Source: Kingdonia uniflora (Eukaryota > Streptophyta > Magnoliopsida > Ranunculales > Circaeasteraceae). Taken from it: a stretch of DNA of 64,000 nucleotides. Below the pieces are notes generated by a model. That model searched no databases. It was not told where the DNA came from and was given only the letters and a program-made list of their open reading frames with translations. Positions 55,761 to 64,000 of the stretch are shown in pieces. A program made the translations under genes and the position numbers. The stretch lies in assembly GCA_014058105.1 (NCBI GenBank), contig JACGCM010000310.1, positions 930,001 through 994,000 on the forward strand, given 5' to 3'. Every line of letters starts with the position of its first letter. The stretch's first letter is position 1.

Positions 55761-56960
55761 ATGATCGTTCATAAAGGAAGGGGACTCTATCATACGTAAC
55801 TTTATCTGGACTCGGGATCCATCCCGAAGGAAATGAATCATAGTTAAATGGGAGAAAGTATGCAAACCATTGAAGGAAGGGGGGTTGGGTATCCGAAGCT
55901 TGAAAGAAGTGAATGATGCTATGTTATGCAAACTCCATTAGGCCTTTTATGACAGGCAAGAGGACTGGCCTCAATTTATGCACGCAAAGTTCACAAACAA
56001 AATAGGGGACGTCATCCGATATCATAAGAAGTCCACGATTTGGCCAGGGATTAAACTAGTGGCTAGGATTAATCGACCATATATGGGATGGCTAGTAGGG
56101 AATGGAGCTAACATTGAATTTTGGAGGGACACTTGGGCTAAAGAGATACCCCTGTAGGAATACATTAAGATGCTACAATACCTGTAGAAAAGATGCACAG
56201 CTAGACTTAGTGATTTTATCAACTCTGAGGGATGGGATATACCTACAGATATAAGGATTCTACTGCAGGCTCTAGGGATCAATATGATAGAAATACCTTG
56301 CAACCCACGAGAAGCAGATAAAAGAATCTGGAAGACTGATAGCTATAGGAAATTCACTGTATAAATACTTATGAGACTATAAGGAAAAAGAGGAATACAT
56401 CATAGTGGTGGAAGTATACGTGGAGGGTAATCGTTCACCCAAAACTAGGGGGTTTTGCATGGCGACTTGTAAATCATATCCTACCTTTGGATGACATTGT
56501 TAAAAAAAAAAAAAGGATCCATATCACTTCCTGATGCTCTCTTTGCCGATTGCAGAAGGAATCAGAAACATATTTTCTCTTGCAATGACCTTCCGCTGCA
56601 AATATATGGTTATGGGCTACTAATATCTTCTTTTTGCCTTCTATATCTAGTATGGACACATGGAAAAAAATTCTAGAAAAGAGCCAATCAGCTAGCAGCT
56701 ATATTAATGACCTTTGGATTACAGCCATTTTCTCCATATGCCACACAATCTGGACAGCTAGGAACAGATTGCGTTTTGATGATACAACGACATCCGAGCC
56801 TAATATGAAGAGGGAGATACTCAAACAAATTCAGCATACTGCTGAACTGTCAAAAGGAAAGATGAATAACAACATACAGGAACTGCAAACCATAAAAATT
56901 ACTAAAGTTTAATGCAAGGCCAATCGGTCTGCAGGGGTACAAAGCAGTGTCTGGGAACTA
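55761..56960 (+). pseudogene. LINE-I ORF2 connector and zf-RVT region
   Basis: FIWTRDPSRRK, IIVKWEKVCKPLKEGGLGIR, GWLVGNGANIEFWRDTW and READKRIWKTDSYRKFTV, followed by FAWRLVNHILPLDDI and a poly-A-slipped segment at 56504-56513. This is the usual C-terminal zinc-binding region of plant LINEs. The Cys ligands are only partly visible (CSLCRLQKES). The open stretch 56634-56912 leads into RNase H. Confidence 0.75.
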
Positions 56961-57437
56961 CCTCTACCGAATGAAGTGAAACACTATTGTGATGGGTCAT
57001 GTATTGGAAATCTGGGTGCTGCTGGTATTAGTGTGGTGTTTTGGGACAGTGAGGGAGCAGTTCTGGGGGTCTTGAGTAAGGCGATTGGCATCTCAACTAG
57101 TTTTGGAGCCGAAATACTTGCAATAATTACAGGGATTCAGAAAGCTGTTGAAAGAGGTTGGCATAATCTATGGGTGATCTCCTACTCCGAAACAACAATT
57201 AGAGCATTCAATACAGATAAGATTCCCTGGAAGTTTATGATACAATAGAGTCTACTCAAGAAATACATTTGACAAATCCGATTCAGCCACACATGGAGGG
57301 AATGCAATTTCTCTGCCGACCTTATTGCTAGGAGAAGATCCGACAATGATGAGCCTTTTGAAGAAGACTATAGTAGATTCCCTACTTTCTTATTGAGAAT
57401 TGAAGTTCCCTTCACTGAGTACTTTCGATTCCGATGA
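56961..57437 (+). pseudogene. LINE-I RNase H domain
   Basis: VKHYCDGSCIGNLGAAGISV (first Asp), SFGAEILAIITGIQKAVERG (Glu), LWVISYSETTIRAF, and FSHTWRECNFSADLIARR (last Asp). The third catalytic position, Asp in the usual ESDS motif, is Tyr here. An in-frame TAG at 57246 also breaks it. Such an RNase H on an L1-type ORF2 is a plant feature. Confidence 0.85.
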
Positions 57438-57461
57438 TCAAGAATTTTCAACTCTAGACTA

Positions 57462-57838
57462 AGTATTTTATTCGAATAGAATTCTTTCTATTCGAATAGA
57501 TTCCTGACTGGACTTTTTATTCGAATAGAATTCTCTCTGTTCGAATAGATTTCTGCCTGGGCAGTTTTCTACGATTGACTGACTGTTTTTATTTGAATAG
57601 GATTTTTTTGTTCGAATACAGAGTATTTTATTCGAATATGTTTCTTTTCTGTTCAAATATCTTTCTACCTGGTCAGTTTTATGCGAATAGAATCAAGTCT
57701 GTTCGAATAGTTTTTTGCCCGGGCAGTTTTATTCGAAAAAAATCTTTATGTTTGAATATACTTCTATCTGGTCAGTTTTTTTTAAAAATAAATTGGTATT
57801 CTATTCGAATAAACTAATAGCATATTCGAACATAAGTT
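57462..57838 (+). repeat. TTCGAATA palindrome array in the LINE-I 3' UTR
   Basis: About seven units of roughly 50 bp, each with two TTCGAA(T) palindromes. Starts near 57471, 57491, 57520, 57540, 57592, 57611, 57631, 57652, 57682, 57702, 57732, 57751, 57781, 57804 and 57825; spacing alternates about 20 and 30 bp, with one skipped position. Linkers contain CTGCCTGGGCAGTTTT. The minus ORF 57468-57656 is a translation of the repeat. Confidence 0.88.
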
Positions 57839-57938
57839 TTTTTCAGTTTTACTTTTGAGTGCGTGAGGGCATTTGTGTTCATGGGATGTAATTCTCTTGT
57901 AATTTTCGAGTGAGCATATATAAATAAACTAAACTTTT

Positions 57939-57952
57939 TGCAAAAAAAAGAA
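57939..57952 (+). other. LINE-I A-rich tail
   Basis: TTTGCAAAAAAAAGAA ends the LINE just before the right copy of the target duplication, as expected from target-primed reverse transcription. Confidence 0.7.
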
Positions 57953-59124
57953 GCAAATGCGAGTTAGATCGCAAATCCTCAAATGGCGTCCTCCTTCGAT
58001 GCATCTCTCAAGCCGAAGATTCTACAATTCTAGCCGAACTCCATGTTGGTACCTGTGGTGCTCATACTGCTGGTCGATTTATGGCCCTTCGAGCCGTCTC
58101 TCAAGGTTTATTCTGGACCAACATGAAGAAACAAGCTGAAGAGTACGCAAAACACTGTGGCAAATGCCAATGTCACGCCCATGACATCCACAACCCTTCG
58201 CAAGACCTCCATTTCAGCTAAGTCTCGTGGCCATTCAAACGCTGGGCCATCGATCTCATTGGTCCTTTTCCCAAATCTTCAAGTAGCCGAGAGAATATCC
58301 TTGTTGTAACAGATTATTTTACCAAATAGGTCGAAGTCATACCTTTGTGTCAAACCAGAGAAGAAGAAGTCATCAAATTTCTATGGGAAAACATCATCAC
58401 ATGCTTCGGATGCCCTCATATGATTCGATGTGACAATGGTCCACAGTTCGTTGGGAGCAAAGTCAGAAACTTCCTCAAAAAACATAACATAATCCTCTCA
58501 CCCTTAAAACCATACTACCCCTAAGGGAATGGTCAGGTCAAAGCAATCAACAAAGCCATAGTCGACGGTCTCAAAAGATATGTCGATGCGAAGAAAGGTC
58601 GATGGCTTCAGGAGTTACAGTATGTCCTCTGGGCCTATCGAACAACACCAAAAAAAGTTATAGGTTGTACCCCTTTCCTTCTAGCCTACGATACTGAAGC
58701 AGTACTCCCTACTCAATTTGAAGTACCCACACGAGATCCCAACCTCCCAGTCGAAGATAATGAGTTTGAACTCGGGTGCAACATACTATGGATCGACAAA
58801 ATTGGAGACCGAGCCATCGCCAACCTCGGCCGTTACCATCTTTCACTTCAAAAGTCATATAACAAACGAGTTTGACCATGAAGTTTCAATATTGGAGATC
58901 TTGTACTTTGGCACGTCACCCAATCCTCAAAGACTCGAAATGTTGGCAAGTTAGCCGAATCTTGGGAAAGACCATATGTTGTTTACGATAAACCTGACAA
59001 GGGTTCATATTACCTGATGACAGAAGACGAAGAGCCTCTACCAAATCCATGGAACACAATGCAGTTGGTGTCATATAATAGGCCACGACCTTTACCTTAT
59101 TCTACTGATATAAATACACTGTAA
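57953..59124 (+). pseudogene. pol: Tat-III integrase
   Basis: Text resumes KCELDRKSSNGVLLRCISQ, then ELHVGTCGAHTAGRFMAL and CGKCQCHA (HHCC), FKRWAIDLIGPFPKSSS (first Asp), IRCDNGPQFVGSKVRNF (second Asp), GNGQVKAINKAIVDGLK (Glu replaced by Lys), [18 protein letters not shown], and a C-terminal NVGKLAESWERPYVVY / LPNPWNTMQLVSY. Most of it is one frame with a few stops (58219, 58328, 58522, 58876). The E-to-K change disables catalysis. Confidence 0.88.
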
Positions 59125-59169
59125 ATCAATGAACATCTTTTCTCTAAGCTTCATCTCCTATTTTTTCCA

Positions 59170-59985
59170 TTGAATTTCTCAGTTTACCCAAGGTATCATG
59201 TCAACCCTTCCACCCGACTAATACGTGTGGGCGACCTTGAAAATTTTCAAGCTTCCAACATTCGAGCAAACTCGAGGGGCACGAATGGTCGAAAGACTGG
59301 ACCCTTGGTAATACATTGGCGGTGAACACATTTTACTTCGCTGTGGCTCTGGCCTTCGAAGTCCAGTGAATTTCTTGGTTTACCCTAAGTATCATGCCAA
59401 CCCTTCGACCCGACTGATACTTGGGGGCGACCTTGAAATTTTCAAACTTTCAATTTCGAGCAAACTCGAGGGGTAAGGATGGTCAATAGACCGGACCTTC
59501 GGGAATGCATTGGGGGCGAGCACGTTATACTTCGATCAGGCTTAAGCCATCGAAGTCCAGTGAATTTCTTGGTTTAACCTAAGTATCATGTCAACCCTTC
59601 GACCCGACTGATACTTAGGGGCGACCTTGAAACTTTTCAAGCTTCCAACATTCAAGCAAACTCGAGGGGCACGAATGGTCGAGAGCCCGGACCCTCGGGA
59701 ATGCATTGGCGGTAAACATGTCTTACTTCGCTGTGGCTTAGGCCTTTGAAGTCCAGTGAATTTCTGGGTTTAGCCTAAGTATCATGTCAACCTTCGACCC
59801 GACTGATACTTGGGGGTGACCTTGAAAATTTTCAAACTTCTAATTTCGAGCAAACTCAAGGGGTACGAATGGTCGAGAGATCGGACCCTTGTGCTGGGGG
59901 CGACCACATATTACTTCGCTGTGGCTTAGGTCTTCGAAGTCCAGTAAATCTCTTGGTTCCACCCAAGTGTCACAACCATCTCGAA
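59170..59985 (+). repeat. ~194-bp tandem repeat array in the Tat-III 3' region
   Basis: About four copies. The marker CCAGTGAATTTCT starts at 59363, 59557, 59753 and (variant) 59941, spacings 194, 196 and 188. Each unit contains CGACCCGACTGATACTTGGG and CAAACTCGAGGGG. It occupies the same place as the 157-bp array of Tat-I but is a different sequence. ORFs 59869-60128 are not genes. 59986-60376 is AT-rich, without a gene. Confidence 0.9.
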
Positions 59986-60376
59986 GCTCTTCAAGGTTTG
60001 ATCACTCTACAATCATTCTGTACTTACAACATATGCAGATACAAGTATCCAAGAATATCAATAGCTTTGCTACATGCAAGATGTTTCAGTACAGCATCTA
60101 TCAGAGAATAAGGTACAACACAATATAATTCAAATCAATTTCAGAGCATACATCAAGAATCTAGTACAACAATTCAGTACAATTCAAGTTAGCACAAATA
60201 AGTTTTAGTGCAGTCTACAATCGAACAAAATCAGTACAAAATAAGTCAGCTTCAGCACAGCAATTCGATGCAATCACTAGTTCAAAGATCAAGTGCAAAT
60301 AAAGCTCAACATTGTTCAAATATTACAACCTAACAAAAAAATTAGAAAGAATGGCATGACACTATCATAAAATACC

Positions 60377-60949
60377 TCACATCGAAGTGGCTACAACTTC
60401 TACCCCAACAGGCTCTTTAGTGCCAACACCTCTAACACCACCAGCACCATCGATGACCACATCAGTTGTAGTTCCAGTAGTGGTACCTTCAATCACAGGA
60501 GCCTCCATGCCACCTCCAATACCTCTATCAGCAACATCTACCTCTATCCCCTCTGTCTGCAAAGAATCTTCAGCAAGAGGATCTTGGGTAACAGGGAAGC
60601 ATCGTAAAGTTTCAGGGTCATACCTCAAATCCTCTATGAACTCCTTCAGCCTGACATTATCCACAACTTCATAATTAAATTGCCCTTGGAAATGTTCCTT
60701 CTATTCTTTCTTTTCCCTCTCCTTCTCAGCATGCTTCGACTTCAATACTTGCTCATGATTATAATGTTGAGCCTCAAATCTTTTCTCAAATGCATCATTG
60801 ATAGCTGCCAGATCTCGCCACAAAGATTTTTTCTCAGACACTAACGACGCCTCAGTCCCTTGAGAGATATCCAGATCGTCAAACGTCTATCTTAGCTGCC
60901 TTGATCTTACCTTTTGGGCCTTGATGAAAGCCTGTAACCAAGCATCCGT
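60377..60949 (-). pseudogene. Tat-III antisense gene, exon 3 and C-terminus
   Basis: Starts after the acceptor TATTCTTACAG (60950) in phase 0: TDAWLQAFIKAQK, then a coiled coil (AAINDAFEKRFEAQHYNHEQ, LKSKHAEKEREKKE), NVRLKEFIEDLRYDPE and a Gly/Val/Thr-rich end, stopping at 60377. The whole exon is one frame with two TAGs (near 60890 and 60705). TDAWLQAFIKAQK aligns with LSVAWKSVAEVLK in Tat-I. Confidence 0.75.
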
Positions 60950-61034
60950 CTGTAAGAATAGTTGAGTTATTAGTATCTCTCGAAGAATGATGCACTCAAG
61001 CAAAATTTTAAAATTTCAAAAATAAAATAGTTAC

Positions 61035-61609
61035 CTGATACATTGTCTTATGCATTCTCCTCACAGTCTCGTCTGGGTCACTAGAGCAGAGTGTTGCCAT
61101 CGAAGCAGCCAGGGATAGAGCCTGCTCTTCTCGCTCAGCCTCCGTCATATCTTCGTCCGCGTCCTCTGCATCATCTGACCCCAGCGCCCTACGCCTTTTG
61201 TATTGAGTAACCTTCATCTGTTGTTCCCTTGGAGACTTGGGAAAGACCTTGCCCTTCCCCTTCTTAGCCTGTGTTGATGCCTACTTCGGCCTCTGTCTCG
61301 AAGCGTCACTAACAACTTCGGGCACTGGCGCCGCCTGCTTTGACGCCCGTTACACCTTCAGAACATACTTTACTTTCCTTGACAAATTCTCCTCCTCCAT
61401 TCCTCTGACGACTTTTGAAACTCCTTCGCCTCCCCTCTTCTTTGATGGCTTTGATGTAATGGGTACGTTTCGAAGCAAGGAATCTATCTTCTTCTGCCAT
61501 TTCCTCTTGATACCATACTTTTTGAAAACAAAATTCACCCACTCCTCATCCGAGTTGATTAAGGCGTCAATATAATCCCTCAAATTTGTCCAGGTCTGGC
61601 TATTAGGAC
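61035..61609 (-). pseudogene. Tat-III antisense gene, exon 2
   Basis: Between the acceptor TTGTTCTGTAG and the donor CAG|GTAACT (intron 61034-60950, 85 nt). 575 nt: 2 nt plus 191 codons, phase 1 in, phase 0 out, like Tat-I. Text: SPNSQTWTNLRDYIDALINS, WVNFVFKKYGIKRKWQKKID, a basic stretch, then RRRALGSDDAEDADEDMTEA and VRRMHKTMYQ. Two stops (near 61348 and 61283). The basic/acidic pattern suggests a nuclear protein, by inference only. Confidence 0.78.
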
Positions 61610-61683
61610 CTACAGAACAAACATAAATACGATCACCAGTTTATTCGAGCAATATATCAAAAAATCTTTGACAGAAAACTTAC

Positions 61684-62541
61684 TCGGATTATGGACTTTT
61701 TGGTATAACCTATAAGGGTCCTCCCCTTCGGCATTCTCATAATTACTCTGTACTACAACCAAATCTCTATCCCACCCTCGACCCGTCGAACAGAGATCAA
61801 ACAACTAGGGCTTATCTGCGTGACACTGGATATGATAGGTGGTGACCATCAGATTTGCTTTCTTATAGTAAAACGAAACAATGTCGTATACTTCAATTAA
61901 ACTCCTCCCCTCACCTCGCAGTTTTACATTCATACCCTCAATTACCTTCATCATTTCATAAAAATTCCCGTTCATTTGACACGGGGCCACTTCCCAAAAG
62001 TTCAGCAACTCCTTCACCAGCCTTCGAAGGGGTAATTGCATTCCTAGTCGAATTTAGCCTCTGAATGCCATAATACCTTCTCGAGGTTTCGAATGGAAGC
62101 TGTACCCTGACCCCGCAAAATATAATATAACCCCTACCTTCGATAATACAAATTTAGCCACAAATCGATCTAGCCTCTGCTTCTCACTAGCCGAGACAAA
62201 ACCATCGGCCTTATCCGACTCAGTCGAATCCACACTATGACCATTATGCTCCCCCTCACCCCTTTCATCACCCGAAGGTTTAACCCAACCTTCACCTCTC
62301 TCTCTCTGTCCTCCCCCCCCATTGCTTCCTTATCACTATCCTCGATAACTACTATCTTACAACGTCTACTACTTGAACCCCCAGCTCTAGGCACCACCAC
62401 TGCTAGTGGGATATCTTTTTCTATGGTCAATTCTTCTACGTAGCTGCCCTTACCCATTGGTGCACGACCAGACACACTAGCCTCATTTTTTTCAATCTCC
62501 TCGCCTATTAGCCTCAGTCTCGAAGCTCGACGGGTATGCAT
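61684..62541 (-). pseudogene. Tat-III antisense gene, N-terminus and core-domain exon
   Basis: ATG at 62541 (MHTRRASRLRLIGEEIEKNE), then an acidic patch (VVIEDSDKEAMGGED), a frameshift near 62290, KQRLDRFVAKFVLSKVGVIL, and the core MQLPLRRLVKELLNF, APCQMNGNFYEMMKVIEGMN and LFDLCSTGRGWDRDLVVVQ, ending HNPS at the donor GTAAGT (intron 61683-61610, 74 nt). In frame from about 62300 to the donor with two stops (near 62055 and 61805). Homologous to 11850-11030 in Tat-I; PF04195-like by appearance. Confidence 0.75.
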
Positions 62542-63540
62542 CTTATCCTATAGAAGAAGAGATACGCAATTAGATCGATACATTCGACTATTACGTGTCA
62601 ATAACTTATTTTCATCTACCCCTTCCAACTGATTCAAACACGGCCAAAAATTCGACCCCAATCCCAGTCCTACCATCAATACCCTAAGAATCCCAAATGA
62701 GCTAAACCTCTGACACATTGTTTTCCCATGTCCTCGATCATATCCTCACAGCTACAAACCCAGAAGACTCTACATACAGATACAGAAGGAAAAGCCAAGC
62801 AAAAATAGATAAAGATCAATCGACATACCTATATTAATGGAAGTACACTCGAAACAGCAAGTCAGCTGGTCCCTCAACAATAACCTGGTAACTTCTCTCA
62901 AGCTTCACAAAACAATGACGTACGTTCTCTTCCTCTCACTTTCTAGTTTTTTATGTGAACAGTACCTTTGCTATTTCCTCAATATATATACCTCCTCGAA
63001 ATACCAAAAAACTGCCTCGATTTCCAAACCACTATCATTACCACTACCCCTGCTTTTTTGGCTGAGATGTGTATTGACCCCTCTACCCCCCATTATCCCC
63101 ACGTGCGAGCAACACGCTCATGTTTACATAATTTTAAATACAAACCAACTCGAAACTTTTGGTCCTCGCTCAAAGTTGTCAAATCAGATCCCTACATCAA
63201 ATCAACCTTTTTCCGTAAATTAAGAAAACATCATGATGTCCTGCACGACACTCTGCCCCAGGAACAGTACCGTTCTGACATGCCAACTGTTTGGCTATCT
63301 GTACGTCCAGTCGAAGCTAATAGACCTTCGACATACCTCCTTCGCGTACACAAGTAATCTTCTATATCGTGTCACGAACATTCGTCCGCAGATAATCAGA
63401 CATTCGATTTCAAAATATGCCAAGCATTCAATTTCTGGCACATTCGACATTCGGAAATATGATCGCGCCTAAATTACCTTCAAATTTTATGTCTCTCCCA
63501 CCTACACACAGTTCAGAATTTTACTATGACAGACATCTTA
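62542..63540. other. Tat-III interior without a supported gene
   Basis: Upstream (antisense) of the gene start. The plus-strand ORFs at 62837-63357 overlap in different frames and look random. It may contain the antisense promoter. Confidence 0.5.
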
Positions 63541-63996
63541 TCAACTTTCAATTTCATTCGGGCAGAGGCCCATACACACAATACAGACCAAAACAATCAA
63601 AATCAACAAAAAAAATATAAATACAGATATGCACTTAACAAAACAGTTAAAGAAACCCTTATTCATTATCGGGACACTTCTTCTCATACCTTGCGTCAGC
63701 CTCAGAATCTTCGTTGTCCACCATCTCCTTAGCAAAAGACTCCAGCAAGGCCAACTGGTGGCCGGGAAATGGGCCCATCATTTGTGGTACCCCCACTAGT
63801 ATGCAAATGGCATTCCACTAATGGGTTTCCCCGACTTTACTTCAAACAGATCTAGCATCTCCGAGTCCAGGACTCGGTCACCGAGAAACCTCTTTTTTAA
63901 CTCCAGAGTCTTTTCCTGTACACGAAAGACTTTTGCTACCACCCAGTCCTGGTGCTTAGTATTGGAAGCATTTCCGGTGCTATGAGACGAAGACAT
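63541..63996 (-). pseudogene. Possible small antisense ORF of Tat-III
   Basis: Minus ORF from 63996: MSSSHSTGNASNTKHQDWVV, KTLELKKRFLGDRVLDSEML, with a stop at 63796; an acidic end (ESFAKEMVDNEDSEADARY) is in another frame near 63740-63670. Its place near the 3' side equals 13629-13297 in Tat-I. No family recognised; it may continue past the window. Confidence 0.35.
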
Positions 63997-64000
63997 AGAC

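Larger units (their letters stand above)
51393..57952 (+). mobile_element. LINE-I: plant L1-clade retrotransposon
   Basis: 6.56 kb, near full length, with ORF1, ORF2 (endonuclease, RT, zf-RVT, RNase H), a repeat-bearing 3' UTR and a short A-tail. The target duplication is GCAAACGCGACTTAGTC (51376-51392) against GCAAATGCGAGTTAGATC (57953-57970), imperfect by age. Tat-III integrase text resumes after it in the expected order. Confidence 0.9.
46946..64000 (+). mobile_element. Tat-III: Tat-lineage element, right end outside the window
   Basis: Truncated 5' LTR (46948-47134), primer site TTTGGCGCCGTCTGTG (47135-47150), gag, protease, RT, two RNase H domains, integrase, tandem repeats and a spliced antisense gene. 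Pol is split by a LINE. The 3' LTR is not reached. Confidence 0.9.

Noticed and set aside
57462..57838. LINE 3' UTR palindromes considered as CRISPR-like or recombinase sites
   Set aside because: Units are degenerate, AT-rich and directly followed by the LINE A-tail; no cas or recombinase genes exist in the window.
62837..63357. Overlapping plus-strand ORFs of about 128 codons
   Set aside because: Two frames overlap, neither shows a domain, and the region is upstream of the antisense gene inside Tat-III.

Overview
The window looks like nuclear DNA of a flowering plant, probably a eudicot, from a repeat-dense region. The evidence is the set of elements: Athila- and Tat-lineage Ty3/gypsy elements, Ty1/copia elements, an L1-type LINE whose ORF2 carries an RNase H, and a Mutator-like DNA transposon (MULE). 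I see no intact host gene, tRNA, rRNA, CRISPR array or prokaryotic feature. Nearly every coding region is broken by stops or frameshifts. The species cannot be named from sequence alone.

Layout. (1) 1-283 and 14601-18642: a non-autonomous Athila element (Athila-I). Its gag is split by a 14.3-kb Tat element (Tat-I, 284-14600) with 677-bp LTRs. (2) 18670-18838: a foldback hairpin. (3) 19039-24464: a MULE with about 90-bp terminal inverted repeats, a decayed transposase, a solo Tat LTR (22067-22492), and an opposing two-exon GRF zinc-finger gene. (4) 25523-28203: a small copia element holding only gag and a protease remnant (Copia-I, perfect AGTTC target duplication). (5) 28363-31951: a copia 5' portion (Copia-II). 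(6) 31952-46945: Athila-II with gag, protease, RT, RNase H and integrase; its leader is interrupted by a non-coding Tat derivative (Tat-II, 33232-38086, minus strand, perfect GCAAC duplication). (7) 46946-64000 and beyond: Tat-III, whose pol is split by a near full-length LINE (51393-57952).

How the genes work together. Each autonomous retroelement encodes particle protein, protease, reverse transcriptase/RNase H and integrase. The Tat elements also carry the second, archaeal-type RNase H of that lineage. After pol, Tat-I and Tat-III share one plan: a tandem-repeat block, then an antisense gene, then the 3' LTR. The antisense gene can be followed exon by exon in both elements. Two introns sit at equivalent positions and phases, so it was a real spliced protein-coding gene read against the element.

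Most interesting signals: the conserved spliced antisense gene of the Tat elements; a second antisense coiled-coil gene only in Tat-I; a 157-bp dimeric tandem repeat shared by Tat-I and the otherwise non-coding Tat-II; the MULE's opposing GRF zinc-finger gene with a clean intron; and paired TTCGAA palindromes with the same 20/30-bp rhythm in two unrelated places, the Copia-I LTR and the LINE 3' UTR.
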